Assembly: GCA_029202405.1 (NCBI GenBank)
Contig: CP119312.1
Span: forward strand, 1,989,001-2,053,000
Reading direction: 5' to 3'
Source: Candidatus Devosia phytovorans
GTDB taxonomy: Bacteria > Pseudomonadota > Alphaproteobacteria > Rhizobiales > Devosiaceae
Length of the DNA stretch: 64,000 bases
A program made the position numbers and the translations under genes. Below the pieces are notes generated by a model, which was not told the origin of the DNA, ran no database searches, and worked only from the letters and a program-made list of their open reading frames with translations. Positions 1-8,047 of this stretch are shown in pieces. Position 1 is the first letter of the stretch. Each line of letters begins with the position of its first letter.

Positions 1-1
1 C

Positions 2-388
2 AATTGCATCGTGTCGTCGGGGAGCGCCAAGGCGGTCGACATGCTGACCGGCGTGGTGCCGGGAATGCGGGCGGGCTTCGATCCGAGCGACGAGGACGTC
101 TTCAAGGCGGCGCTGGCGTCGGGGACGCTGCAGGGCTTTGTCGATGACGCGGTGGCGGCCTCGCCGAAGTCGGACCTGATCTATCTCGACTGGCGGATTG
201 TCACCACGTCAGACGATGCGGGGTTCGATATCGTCGCGGCGTTCCATGCGCTGGGGAAACGCGTGGATGCGTGGACGATCAATCGCGCTGATACCGAAGG
301 CCTCGCCAATGTCGAGCGGCTGCTGGGATTGAAGGTGGATCAGATCACGTCGGATGATCCGGAGGGGATTGTGGGGATGGCGGGGTGA
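2..388 (+). CDS. Glycerophosphodiester phosphodiesterase family protein, C-terminal part
   Basis: Only the last 129 or so codons lie in the window; the frame is open to the left edge, so the start is outside. The visible part ends with a strand reading GKRVDAWTIN, then LLGLKVDQITSDDPEGI. This is the typical last beta strand and closing loop of the GDPD TIM barrel, where the family usually reads 'V..WTvN....G.D.iiTD.P'. Enzymes of this family hydrolyse glycerophosphodiesters to glycerol-3-phosphate and an alcohol. The catalytic His and Glu residues are N-terminal and cannot be checked here. A palindromic repeat follows the stop codon. A UgpQ or GlpQ type cannot be told from this fragment. Confidence 0.75.
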   Translation, partial: NCIVSSGSAKAVDMLTGVVPGMRAGFDPSDEDVFKAALASGTLQGFVDDAVAASPKSDLIYLDWRIVTTSDDAGFDIVAAFHALGKRVDAWTINRADTEGLANVERLLGLKVDQITSDDPEGIVGMAG

Positions 389-417
389 GGCCTGCGCCTG
401 TCGCTCCAACACCCACG

Positions 418-552
418 GTGTCACCCCGGCCTTGAGCCGGGGCCTATCCTTAGATCAGGTCACGGCCGTTAGGTGCCGATGATTGGCACTGCGACCGTGC
501 GGCCGTGGAAAAATCTCGGGATGGGTCCCGGCTCAAGGCCGGGATGACATCG
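418..552. repeat. Palindromic intergenic repeat, family A, copy 1
   Basis: Two inverted arms, CACCCCGGCCTTGAGCCGGG near 422 and CCCGGCTCAAGGCCGGGATG near 527, enclose about 75 bp of less conserved sequence. Each arm is itself a hairpin (CCCGGC-cttga-GCCGGG type). The element fills the gap between the phosphodiesterase and the inositol-phosphatase gene. A second copy with the same arm design lies at 4445-4554. No coding potential is seen. Confidence 0.85.
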
Positions 553-576
553 CGCGTGTGGATGGTCTAGGTATCC

Positions 577-1380
577 TTATTTGGGATCCTTCTTCGGCAC
601 GTCCTTGAGCTTTTCGATCAGAAACGCATGCGTCGCCTTGTTGCCCACGATCAGCGTTCCCGTGCGCTCGTAGACCTCAGGACCACGCCCCCACCAGTCG
701 GTGACGACGCCGCCGGCTTCCTGCACCAGCAGGATGCCCGCAGCCGTGTCGAGGAAGCCGGTCTCCTCGAAATAGCCGGTGAGGCGGCCCATGGCGACAT
801 AGGCGCAGCTGTTGGCGGCGCTGCCGACGACGCGGACGGAGGAGATCGGGGCGCGGATGGCGTCGAGGCGTTCATAGGCGCCCGGATAGAGCTGCAGGCC
901 CGGCGTGGGGAGGCCGGTGCCAATGTTCATCAGACCGATGTCCACCTGTTCGCTGACCTTGAGGCGCTCGCCGTTCATATAGGCACCCTGCCCGGGCATG
1001 GCGGTGAACATCTCGTCGGCCGGCGGATTATACAGCACGCCGCAGACCGTCTCGTTGCCATGCCGCAGGGCGATCGAGATGGTGTAATGCATGCCATTGA
1101 TGAAATTGGTGGTGCCATCGATCGGGTCCACCAGCCAGCGGTGATCGCCGCCGCGCTCGTCAGCGGCAAATTCCTCGCCCGTGAAATTCCAGTCCGGATA
1201 GCGCTCGCCGAGGAATTTCCGGATCAGCAGTTCGCTCTCCTTGTCGGCCTCGGAGACGAAGTCGGCCGGGCCCTTGATGCCGATCTCCAGATCGCGGAAA
1301 CGCTTGAAATAATCGAGCGTCAAGGCGCCCGCTTCACGGGCAATGGTGATCATGTCCGCGAGGACGGCGTCGTAATTCAT
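577..1380 (-). CDS. Inositol monophosphatase family protein (SuhB-like)
   Basis: A 267-residue protein of the Mg-dependent, Li-sensitive phosphomonoesterase superfamily. It carries the first metal-site signature (VSEADKESE, about 42-50), the Glu pair at 69-70, the hallmark WLVDPIDGTTNF (82-93; Asp85 and Asp88 bind metal), and the C-terminal Asp in a GFLDTAAG-like stretch before LLVQEAGG. The length is normal for the family. Likely substrates are inositol-1-phosphate or related sugar and nucleotide phosphates, and SuhB homologues also have an RNA polymerase-linked role; the sequence does not decide between these. A GGAGACC sequence precedes the ATG. The gene is transcribed leftward, with treZ and murB in the same direction upstream. 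Confidence 0.9.
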   Translation of the reverse strand: MNYDAVLADMITIAREAGALTLDYFKRFRDLEIGIKGPADFVSEADKESELLIRKFLGERYPDWNFTGEEFAADERGGDHRWLVDPIDGTTNFINGMHYTISIALRHGNETVCGVLYNPPADEMFTAMPGQGAYMNGERLKVSEQVDIGLMNIGTGLPTPGLQLYPGAYERLDAIRAPISSVRVVGSAANSCAYVAMGRLTGYFEETGFLDTAAGILLVQEAGGVVTDWWGRGPEVYERTGTLIVGNKATHAFLIEKLKDVPKKDPK

Positions 1381-1461
1381 GGTGGTCTCCGGAGGCGAGT
1401 CTGCGGCTCAGTCTAGCGCGCAACAGGTCCTAACAGGGGACAATCGACAGAATTGTGACAG

Positions 1462-3288
1462 TCAGATTTCAAGTGTCCAGAGTACGCTCCAGGGGCCGAG
1501 CAGGCCCTCTTCGGCAAAGCCCTGCAGGTGCACGCGGCGGCCGATGATGGCAGGAACCCCGTCCTGAGAATTGTTGTCGAGATTGGCATAGAGGCGGAGC
1601 GTGGTGCCGTCGCCCATGTGCCACCGGATCAGCACAGCCTTCTGGCCGAGGACCTCGTAATGCGCGGAAAAGCCCTCGAGGCCCGGCAGGCGCGGCACGA
1701 TTTCGGTCTTGCGGATATCGATCAGCTGGCGGTAGTGCCACAGCCATTCGGCGTGGTCAGCTTTTTTGACATTGCCCCAGTCGAGCTTGGCGGAGGCAAA
1801 AGTGCTGGGCAGGGTCGGATCGACGGTCTCGTGCACGTCGGGCTTGCTGGGGTCCTCGTGCTCGGGCGTGTTCTTGAGCTCCTCCTGGCGGCCTTCGAGC
1901 ACGGCTTCGCGCAGATCGGGCGGCACGTCGGAGAAATAGGGGAAAGGCGTGTCGCTATTCCACTCTTCGCCCATGAACAGCATGGGGATCTGCGGCAGCA
2001 GCAGATAGACGGCGGATAGCGCCTTGATGGCATCGGCGTGGGCCAGCTTGCCGATGCGATCGCCGAAGATGCGGTTGCCGATCTGGTCATGGTCCTGAAT
2101 GTAGGACACGAAGGCCGTGGCCGGCAGGCCAACGCTGGGCTCGCCGACCTTTTCGCCCTTGCGCGGCCGGATTTCCCCCTGATAGGCGAACCCTTCCGCC
2201 AGGGCCCTGCCGAGACGTTCGCAGCGCTCGTCCAGATTGTCGAAATCGGCGTAATAGCCGGTGTTTTCGCCGGTCGCGGCGGCATGGAGCAGATGATGCA
2301 CGTCGTCGTTCCACTGCGCGGTGTAATGCACCGGCAGGCAGCCGGAATTGCGGCGCAGCCAGCGTTCCTGGTTCTTGGAATTTTCGACGATCAGATGCAC
2401 ATGCCGGTAGGGCCCCGCAGCGCGGACGCGGGCGGCGATGATTTCGAGAATGTGGGTGGTGCTGTCGTCCTGGATTTCGTGCACGGCGTCGAGCCGCAGC
2501 CCGTCGAAGTGGAATTCGGTGACCCAGTAGATGGCGGCTTCGATGACCAGTTCGCGCACCACGTCGGCGCCCTTGTCATCGTAATTGATGCCGGCGCCCC
2601 AGGGGCTGCGATGGCGTTCGGTGAAGATGGGCGCGATGGCAGGCAGATAATTGCCATGCGGGCCGAAGTGGTTGAACACGACATCGAGGAAGACCATCAA
2701 GCCGCGATCATGGGCGGCATCGATGAAGGCCTTGAGGTCCTCCGGGCGGCCATAGGTGCTGTCGGGAGCAAACAGCATGGCGCCGTCATAGCCCCAGTTG
2801 AAGCGACCGTGAAAGTCGCTGATCGGCATCATCTGGATGGCGCTGACGCCGAGATTGACCAGGTGGTCGAGCTTGCCGATGGCGGCGCGGAACGTGCCCT
2901 GGTCGGTGAAGGTGCCGACGTGCAGTTCATAGATGATCGCTTCTTCCCATGGGCGGCCGCGCCACTCCTGATCGGTCCAGTCGAAGGCGCGCGGATCGAT
3001 GACCTCGCTCCAGGAGTGGATATCTTCGGGCTGATAGCGCGAGGTCGGGTCGGGAATTTCCACCCCGTCGGCCAGATACTTGTAGAGGGTGCCGGCCTTG
3101 ACGCCATCCACTTCGATCTTGTGCCAGCCATCGGCGCGGGCTTCGAGATCGAGCGGCTTGCGCTGCCCCTTGAGCTTGAGCTGCACGCTCTTGCTCTTGG
3201 GCGCCCAGAGCTTGAAGCGGGTGCTCTTGGGCCGCAGTTCGGCTCCGAACCGCATCTTGTGGCTACGCGTAATGGTATGAGACGTCAT
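1462..3288 (-). CDS. treZ: Malto-oligosyltrehalose trehalohydrolase
   Basis: A 608-residue GH13 enzyme. TreZ releases trehalose from maltooligosyl-trehalose made by TreY. An N-terminal E-set/CBM48-like domain (about 12-105) precedes the (beta/alpha)8 barrel. Catalytic landmarks are LDVVFNHFGP (201-210), GLRLDAVHEI with nucleophile Asp267, a Glu at about 302 in VEN as the likely acid/base, and QDHDQIGNR (398-406) with the third carboxylate. The QDHDQIGNR form and the FAPDSTYG loop (173-180) are typical of TreZ rather than of branching enzyme. The length is usual. No treY, treS or glgX lies in the window, so the partner synthase must be elsewhere. Met12 is an alternative start. Confidence 0.93.
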   Translation of the reverse strand: MTSHTITRSHKMRFGAELRPKSTRFKLWAPKSKSVQLKLKGQRKPLDLEARADGWHKIEVDGVKAGTLYKYLADGVEIPDPTSRYQPEDIHSWSEVIDPRAFDWTDQEWRGRPWEEAIIYELHVGTFTDQGTFRAAIGKLDHLVNLGVSAIQMMPISDFHGRFNWGYDGAMLFAPDSTYGRPEDLKAFIDAAHDRGLMVFLDVVFNHFGPHGNYLPAIAPIFTERHRSPWGAGINYDDKGADVVRELVIEAAIYWVTEFHFDGLRLDAVHEIQDDSTTHILEIIAARVRAAGPYRHVHLIVENSKNQERWLRRNSGCLPVHYTAQWNDDVHHLLHAAATGENTGYYADFDNLDERCERLGRALAEGFAYQGEIRPRKGEKVGEPSVGLPATAFVSYIQDHDQIGNRIFGDRIGKLAHADAIKALSAVYLLLPQIPMLFMGEEWNSDTPFPYFSDVPPDLREAVLEGRQEELKNTPEHEDPSKPDVHETVDPTLPSTFASAKLDWGNVKKADHAEWLWHYRQLIDIRKTEIVPRLPGLEGFSAHYEVLGQKAVLIRWHMGDGTTLRLYANLDNNSQDGVPAIIGRRVHLQGFAEEGLLGPWSVLWTLEI

Positions 3289-3365
3289 GAAATACCCCGG
3301 CCGGGCAAACAGCCGGCAGGTCAGGAATGGGACGCCGGGCGATTGGGTTCCGCGCTCTCAGCGCA

Positions 3366-4358
3366 TCACAGCAATTCCGGCTCCTGCACCAGGCGAACGC
3401 CGAAGCGGGTCTCGACGCCCTCAACGATCATGGCGGCCAGTTCGCTAATCTCGCTCTGGGTCGCGCCGCCATTGTTGACGAGGACCAGCGCGTGATTGGG
3501 CGAAACGCCGGCATTGCCATGGCGGAAACCCTTGAAGCCGGCGCGTTCGATCAACCAGGCGGCGGAGAGCTTTGCCAGCCCCTCGCCCGCAGGATAGCGC
3601 GGCGCCTCGGGGAATTCGGCCTGCAGGCGTTCGGCCACTTCGACGGGCACGATGGGATTGTGGAAGAAGGAGCCGGCATTGCCGGTCATGCGCCAATCGG
3701 GGAGCTTGCGACCGCGCACCTCTGCTACGCCGTGCAGGATGGTTGCGGCATCGGCGTCGGCGGGGATGTGGCTGAGGCCGGGATAGTTGAGGTTTGGTTG
3801 CCAGTCCACCGGTAGCGCCAGTGTTACCGAAGTAACGATGAAACGGCCGGGTTTGCGCTTGAAAAAGCTCTGGCGATAAGAGAAGGCGCATTCATCGCGG
3901 GTGAAGCGACGGATGGACCTGTCCTCGGTATCGAAGGCCAGTAGGGAGTCGAAACGGTCGACCAGTTCGACGCCATAGGCGCCGATATTCTGAATCGGCG
4001 CGGCGCCGATCGTACCGGGAATGGCGGCAAGGTTTTCGAGACCTGGCAGGCCTTGGGCGACGGTCCATTCGACAATGGAATGCCAGTTTTCGCCGGCGCC
4101 GAACTGGACAAGGTTGTGGTCGCCTTGCCGCCCGATGATGTCGCGACCCTCGATGCCCATCAGGCCGATGATGCCGTCGAACTGCGGGCGCAGAACGACA
4201 TTGCTGCCACCGCCAAGAATGCGGAGCGGCAGGCCTTTGCTTTTCGCATCGGCCAGCAGCGGCGCCAGTTCGGCGGCGTGGGTGATTTCGGTTCCGAAGC
4301 GCGCATGCGCAGGCAGGCCAAAGGTGTTGTGGGCCTTCAAGTCAAAGTCTGGCGTCAT
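3366..4358 (-). CDS. murB: UDP-N-acetylenolpyruvoylglucosamine reductase, type I MurB
   Basis: A 330-residue FAD enzyme that reduces enolpyruvyl-UDP-GlcNAc to UDP-N-acetylmuramate in the cytoplasm, the second committed step of peptidoglycan synthesis. FAD-site sequences are visible: LGGGSNV (48-54), GAGENWH (87-93), LENLAAIPGTIGAAPIQNIG (107-126) and YGVEL. Catalytic residues are Tyr161-Arg162 in SYRQS, Ser230 in GNAGSFF and Glu326 in the C-terminal EPEL. Retention of the SYRxSxFK loop and the EPE end marks the E. coli-like type I enzyme. Alphaproteobacterial dcw clusters usually encode the shorter type II form, so this stand-alone copy may be additional or replacing. No cell-wall gene neighbours are present. 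Confidence 0.92.
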   Translation of the reverse strand: MTPDFDLKAHNTFGLPAHARFGTEITHAAELAPLLADAKSKGLPLRILGGGSNVVLRPQFDGIIGLMGIEGRDIIGRQGDHNLVQFGAGENWHSIVEWTVAQGLPGLENLAAIPGTIGAAPIQNIGAYGVELVDRFDSLLAFDTEDRSIRRFTRDECAFSYRQSFFKRKPGRFIVTSVTLALPVDWQPNLNYPGLSHIPADADAATILHGVAEVRGRKLPDWRMTGNAGSFFHNPIVPVEVAERLQAEFPEAPRYPAGEGLAKLSAAWLIERAGFKGFRHGNAGVSPNHALVLVNNGGATQSEISELAAMIVEGVETRFGVRLVQEPELL

Positions 4359-4444
4359 CCAAGGCAGTCCCCGAGCATCAGCAGTGCTGATACAGAGAAG
4401 ATGCGCCGAAATCGAGACTTTAGCGCAGTTGGTACCGCAATCTC

Positions 4445-4554
4445 GGTGTCATCCCGGCCTTGAGCCGGGACCTATCCCGAGATCCCGCCACAGCCGCTAG
4501 GTGGTCATGTCGAACATCTCAGGATGGGCCCCGGCTCGAGGCCGGGGTGACACC
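4445..4554. repeat. Palindromic intergenic repeat, family A, copy 2
   Basis: Outer arms GGTGTCATCCCGGCC at the left and GGCCGGGGTGACACC at the right are inverted copies of one another. The inner parts also pair, with CCCGAGAT on the left matching ATCTCAGG on the right. It has the same design as 418-552. It lies between murB and the alpha/beta hydrolase gene, so the two copies bracket the suhB-like/treZ/murB block. Confidence 0.85.
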
Positions 4555-4586
4555 GTGGGTGGGGAACCTCTGGTGCCTCTCGTAAC

Positions 4587-5348
4587 CTACTCCCCGGCAG
4601 CCGCAGCCTTGATCACCGTCACCACTGCGCCGGGCTGGGATACATAGGCTGCGTGGCTGGCGTCGATATTGGTCACTTCCGCACCCATGCGTTGGGCAAA
4701 GAAGGCCTGGGCATTGGGATCGATGACCTTGTCCTGATTGGCAATGACGTACCAGACCGGCTTGTCATGCCAGGCCGCCACTTCGGCCTTTGTCTCGAAG
4801 ACGGCGCCGTTGAGCGGGCGCTGAGCCTTGGCCATCAGCTCGCCCCGTTCGGGAGGAAGGTCAGCGGCAAAGACGGCCGGAAAGGCCTCCGGATTGATGG
4901 ACAGGTAACCCTTGTCGTCGGGCACAATCTGCTGCACCCCCTCGGTGGGTGGTCCCGATTGGGAGAGTGCGCCCAGGGTTTCGCCGCTATCGGGCGCAAA
5001 GGCCGCGACATAAACGAGCGCGGCGACATTGGGGTGGTCCCCTGCCTCGCCGATCACCACGCCGCCCCAGGAATGACCCACGAGGACCGTCGGGCCATCC
5101 TGGGCATCGAGTACGGCCTTGGTTGACGCCACATCGTCGGCCAGCCCGGTCAGAGGATTGGACACGGCGGTGACATTGTACCCCTCAAGCGACAACAGCC
5201 GCGCAACGTCTTCCCAGCCGGTTTCATCGGCAAAGGCGCCATGCACCAGGACGACATTCTTGATGCTGCCCTCCGGCAGCACGGCCTGGGCAACGGAGGG
5301 GGTGGCGATGGTCAGGGCAAGTATGGTGGTCAGATACAGGGATTTCAT
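4587..5348 (-). CDS. Exported alpha/beta hydrolase (EstA-like esterase family)
   Basis: With the ATG at 5348 the protein has 253 residues. This start is preferred because CGGAG lies about 7 bases upstream and because it begins a clean signal peptide (MKSLYLTTIL..., cleavage after about SVAQA). The mature part has the oxyanion strand VVLVHGAFAD (32-41), the nucleophile elbow GHSWGG (Ser93), an Asp in ANQDKVID and a C-terminal His in ASHAAY, forming a complete catalytic triad. This resembles small salicyl/methyl-ester hydrolases and periplasmic esterases of the AB_hydrolase_6 type. The substrate is unknown. A longer reading frame extends upstream but lacks a ribosome site and signal-like composition. 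Confidence 0.85.
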   Translation of the reverse strand: MKSLYLTTILALTIATPSVAQAVLPEGSIKNVVLVHGAFADETGWEDVARLLSLEGYNVTAVSNPLTGLADDVASTKAVLDAQDGPTVLVGHSWGGVVIGEAGDHPNVAALVYVAAFAPDSGETLGALSQSGPPTEGVQQIVPDDKGYLSINPEAFPAVFAADLPPERGELMAKAQRPLNGAVFETKAEVAAWHDKPVWYVIANQDKVIDPNAQAFFAQRMGAEVTNIDASHAAYVSQPGAVVTVIKAAAAGE

Positions 5349-5669
5349 CAAGAACTCCGAGGTTGAATATGCAGGTGTCATTGGCTTCCGCCGCGGTGTT
5401 CGCGCACGGAAGTCGATCGATTGCCTATGGTCTTCAAGATCAGGGCGACGGGCGCTTAAAACGCTCGATGCCGGTCGCCCGCACACTGTATGTTCGTCGG
5501 AAATATGGTTGCCCGGTGCGCAATCCGGGCCGTCTGAAATCTACGGCAAGAGCTTGGGCAGACGCGTTTGCCGCCACGCCTGCATCAGAATGCTAGCGTA
5601 GCGGCCCTGCCCTGTCATCGAGAATGAATCGAGGGCTGGCGCGGGTTTGACAATCCCGCGCCATGCCGG
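5349..5669. other. Non-coding gap between the hydrolase gene and the phn operon end
   Basis: This 321-base gap holds the ribosome binding site and presumably the promoter of the hydrolase gene at its left side, and a GC-rich hairpin at its right side (listed separately). No convincing gene, tRNA or long repeat is seen in the remainder. Confidence 0.6.
5637..5663 (-). terminator. Hairpin after the last phn transporter gene
   Basis: TGGCGCGGG (5637-5645) and CCCGCGCCA (5655-5663) form a perfect 9-bp stem with a 9-base loop, starting 7 bases past the phnE stop codon. A T-run is lacking, so it may act as a weak terminator or as an mRNA 3' end protector. Confidence 0.55.
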
Positions 5670-7013
5670 TCAGTGCCCGGTCGGGCCGATCAGGCGCGAG
5701 CGGATGGCCGTCGAAAGATTGTCGAAGATGAAGACCACCAAAAGGATCAGCAGCACCATATAGGCCACCTTGTCCCAGTCGGAATTGGTGCCCATGGTTT
5801 CGAGCAGCTTGAGACCAATGCCGCCGGCTCCGACGGCGCCGATGACGGTGGCCGAGCGGGTGTTGCTCTCCCAGAAGTAGAGCGACTGGGACACGAACAC
5901 CGGCAGCACCTGCGGCACGACGCCATAGCGATTGACTGAGGTCGGGCTGGCGCCGACCGACTTCATGCCCTCGCGCTGCTTGTCATCGACATTTTCCAGC
6001 GCCTCGGCATAGACCTTGCCCAGGGCACCGGTGTCGGTGAAAAAGATCGCCGCAATGCCGGGGATGGGACCGGGGCCGAAACCGCGGGTGAAGAACAGTG
6101 CCCAGATCAGCATGTCGACCGAGCGGATGAAGTCGAAGAAGCGCTTCATGAACCAGTTGGCCGGGCGGTTCTGGGTGATGTTGCGGGCGGCGATGAAGGC
6201 CAGCGGGAAGGCGAAGAGCGTCGCCAGCAGCGTGCCGACAAAGGCCATGACCAGGGTCTGGAACAGTTTCGTCAGGATATCGGCATGCTGCCAGGCCTGA
6301 TTGCCGAGCCACTGCTCCCAGATCAGCTGGATATTGGACTTGCCTTCAACCACCTGCTCGCCCGAGAAGGCGAGGCCAATGGTCGAGAACAGATCATTGC
6401 CCCAGAGCGGCGATTTCGGATCGTAGAGGAAATTGGCCCAACCAAAGAAGCGGCGCTGAACGGCAACCTGATTGTCACGGATTTCGGCCTGGCCTTCGAA
6501 GCCGTAATAGACCCAGACCTTGTCGCGATCCTGGACGATTTCAGCAGGCGCATCGGCCGGCGCATAGGCGCCATCGGGGGTGATGGTGACCGGGTAAGAC
6601 GTGCCGTTGACATAGACTTCGACCTGGGTGGTCGCAATCTCGAGGCGGTTGGCCTCGCCGTCGAACTCCACGCGCATGCTGCCGTCGGCATGCGGGGTCA
6701 GCCATGGAATGGTGGCGTCAGCTGGATACTGGCCGCGGCTCGACCATTGGGGGGTGACCACGCCATCGTCGCCAAAGCGCAGCCGCGGCTGGGCGCGCCA
6801 GCTGTACCAGTCCTGCACGTAGATGGAAGCGCGGTCCAACTTGCCGTTCTGCAGCGCCGGGCCGACGTTGAAGAAGAACCAGCAGAAGACCAGATAGGCG
6901 AGTGTGACGGCAAGACCGATGACGAGGCCATGTTGCTTGAAGAAATTGCGCTCGAAAACTTCGGGAAATTTCTTTTCGAGGCGGCTGCGTTCGGCGGCGC
7001 TGATGGCGGTCAT
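5670..7013 (-). CDS. phnE: Phosphonate ABC transporter permease PhnE, long form with periplasmic domain
   Basis: A 447-residue inner-membrane permease. A first transmembrane helix (about 29-50) is followed by roughly 190 residues of soluble, beta-rich sequence (51-245) and then the normal PhnE core starting near 250. The permease coupling motif (EALENVDDKQREGMKSVGAS, about 340-360) and GAVGAGGIG are those of PhnE. Usual PhnE proteins are about 260-290 residues, so the inserted segment, expected in the periplasm, is extra. The gene begins directly after the stop codon of the upstream second permease gene, so the two are probably coupled and form a heterodimer with PhnC. Last gene of the phnCDEE run. 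Confidence 0.92.
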   Translation of the reverse strand: MTAISAAERSRLEKKFPEVFERNFFKQHGLVIGLAVTLAYLVFCWFFFNVGPALQNGKLDRASIYVQDWYSWRAQPRLRFGDDGVVTPQWSSRGQYPADATIPWLTPHADGSMRVEFDGEANRLEIATTQVEVYVNGTSYPVTITPDGAYAPADAPAEIVQDRDKVWVYYGFEGQAEIRDNQVAVQRRFFGWANFLYDPKSPLWGNDLFSTIGLAFSGEQVVEGKSNIQLIWEQWLGNQAWQHADILTKLFQTLVMAFVGTLLATLFAFPLAFIAARNITQNRPANWFMKRFFDFIRSVDMLIWALFFTRGFGPGPIPGIAAIFFTDTGALGKVYAEALENVDDKQREGMKSVGASPTSVNRYGVVPQVLPVFVSQSLYFWESNTRSATVIGAVGAGGIGLKLLETMGTNSDWDKVAYMVLLILLVVFIFDNLSTAIRSRLIGPTGH

Positions 7014-7985
7014 TTACACGCTCCCCTTGGCGACGTTGAAACCCTGGTTGCCGACGAGGCGGCGGCGCAGCCAGCCGGAGAACTGGTCGATGACGATGAT
7101 GGTCACCAGCAGCATGATGATGATGGCATAGGTCTGAGCGGCATAATCGCGGCCGATGGAGAGGCGGAAGACCTCGCCGATACCACCGCCACCGACGGCG
7201 CCGATAATGGTCGAGGCGCGCACGTTGATTTCCATGCGCAGCAGGCCATAGGAAACGAAATTGGGCATGACCTGGGGCACGATGGCGTAGCGCACGCGCT
7301 CGAGCCAGGAGGCGCCGACCGACTTCAGCCCCTCGTCGGGCTTCATGTCGGCATTTTCCACGACCTCGAAGAAGAGTTTCCCGAGCGCGCCGATCGTGTG
7401 CAGCGAGATGGCGACGATGGCGGCGATCGGACCGATGGACAAAATGGCCGTCAGCATGCCGGCGATGACGATTTCGGGGAAGGCGCGCAGCACTTCCATG
7501 GTGCGGCGCATGAACCAGCGCACGGCGCCGGCGCCGACCAGGTTGGTGGCCGCGAAAAAGCACAGGCAGAAGGCCAGACCGCCGCCGATGATGGTCGAGA
7601 CAATGGCGATATTGACCGTGATCACCAGTTGGTAGATCAGGTGCGGAATGTAGAAGGTGTCGGTCAGATAGACCCGTTCGGACGTGTAATTATACTTGGC
7701 CGAGCCGTCGAAATAGGGCGATTCCAGATCGAACATCGCGCGAAAGATCTCGAAGGGATCACGCGGCAGGAAGTTCTTGACGAAGTCGAACATATAGGGA
7801 AGACGGTCGAAGAATTTCCCCGAATTGGCCGCGTTGGCGTAGTTCATCGCGAAGAACAACGCCACCAGCACGCCCGCAACAGCCAGCAGCGAATAGACGC
7901 GCCGGGTCATCACCTGGCTGCGATAGTGCCGCAGCAGCGTCTGGGTCGCTGGCGTGAGGCCGTTGGATGGGGCGATGTCGGCCAT
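7014..7985 (-). CDS. phnE: Phosphonate ABC transporter permease PhnE, second subunit
   Basis: A 323-residue permease partner of the long PhnE. It has an N-terminal helix (about 30-52), a periplasmic stretch containing YFDGSAKYNYTS, and a C-terminal core with five or so helices. The EAA-type coupling motif reads EVVENADMKPDEGLKSVGAS and is followed by GAVGGGGIG. The ATG at 7985 is chosen over an in-frame TTG 18 bases upstream because AAGAGACGG lies at the right distance from it. Tandem unequal PhnE subunits are common in Hyphomicrobiales phn transporters. The intercistronic gap to phnD contains a strong hairpin. Confidence 0.92.
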   Translation of the reverse strand: MADIAPSNGLTPATQTLLRHYRSQVMTRRVYSLLAVAGVLVALFFAMNYANAANSGKFFDRLPYMFDFVKNFLPRDPFEIFRAMFDLESPYFDGSAKYNYTSERVYLTDTFYIPHLIYQLVITVNIAIVSTIIGGGLAFCLCFFAATNLVGAGAVRWFMRRTMEVLRAFPEIVIAGMLTAILSIGPIAAIVAISLHTIGALGKLFFEVVENADMKPDEGLKSVGASWLERVRYAIVPQVMPNFVSYGLLRMEINVRASTIIGAVGGGGIGEVFRLSIGRDYAAQTYAIIIMLLVTIIVIDQFSGWLRRRLVGNQGFNVAKGSV

Positions 7986-8011
7986 GGGCACCGTCTCTTG
8001 CAAAAGGAAAC

Positions 8012-8032
8012 GGCGGCGCAGGATGCGCCGCC
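8012..8032 (-). promoter_or_regulatory. Intercistronic stem-loop between phnD and phnE
   Basis: GGCGGCGCA (8012-8020) and TGCGCCGCC (8024-8032) form a perfect 9-bp stem with a 3-base loop. Read in the direction of transcription it is followed by the T-rich stretch GTTTCCTTTTGC, so it resembles a leaky terminator. Such elements after the binding-protein gene usually keep that protein in excess over the permeases. Confidence 0.7.
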
Positions 8033-8047
8033 GCAGAGTGTTGGCGA

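Noticed and set aside
4441..4586. CRISPR-like repeat near murB
   Set aside because: Only one pair of inverted arms; no regular direct repeats or spacers.
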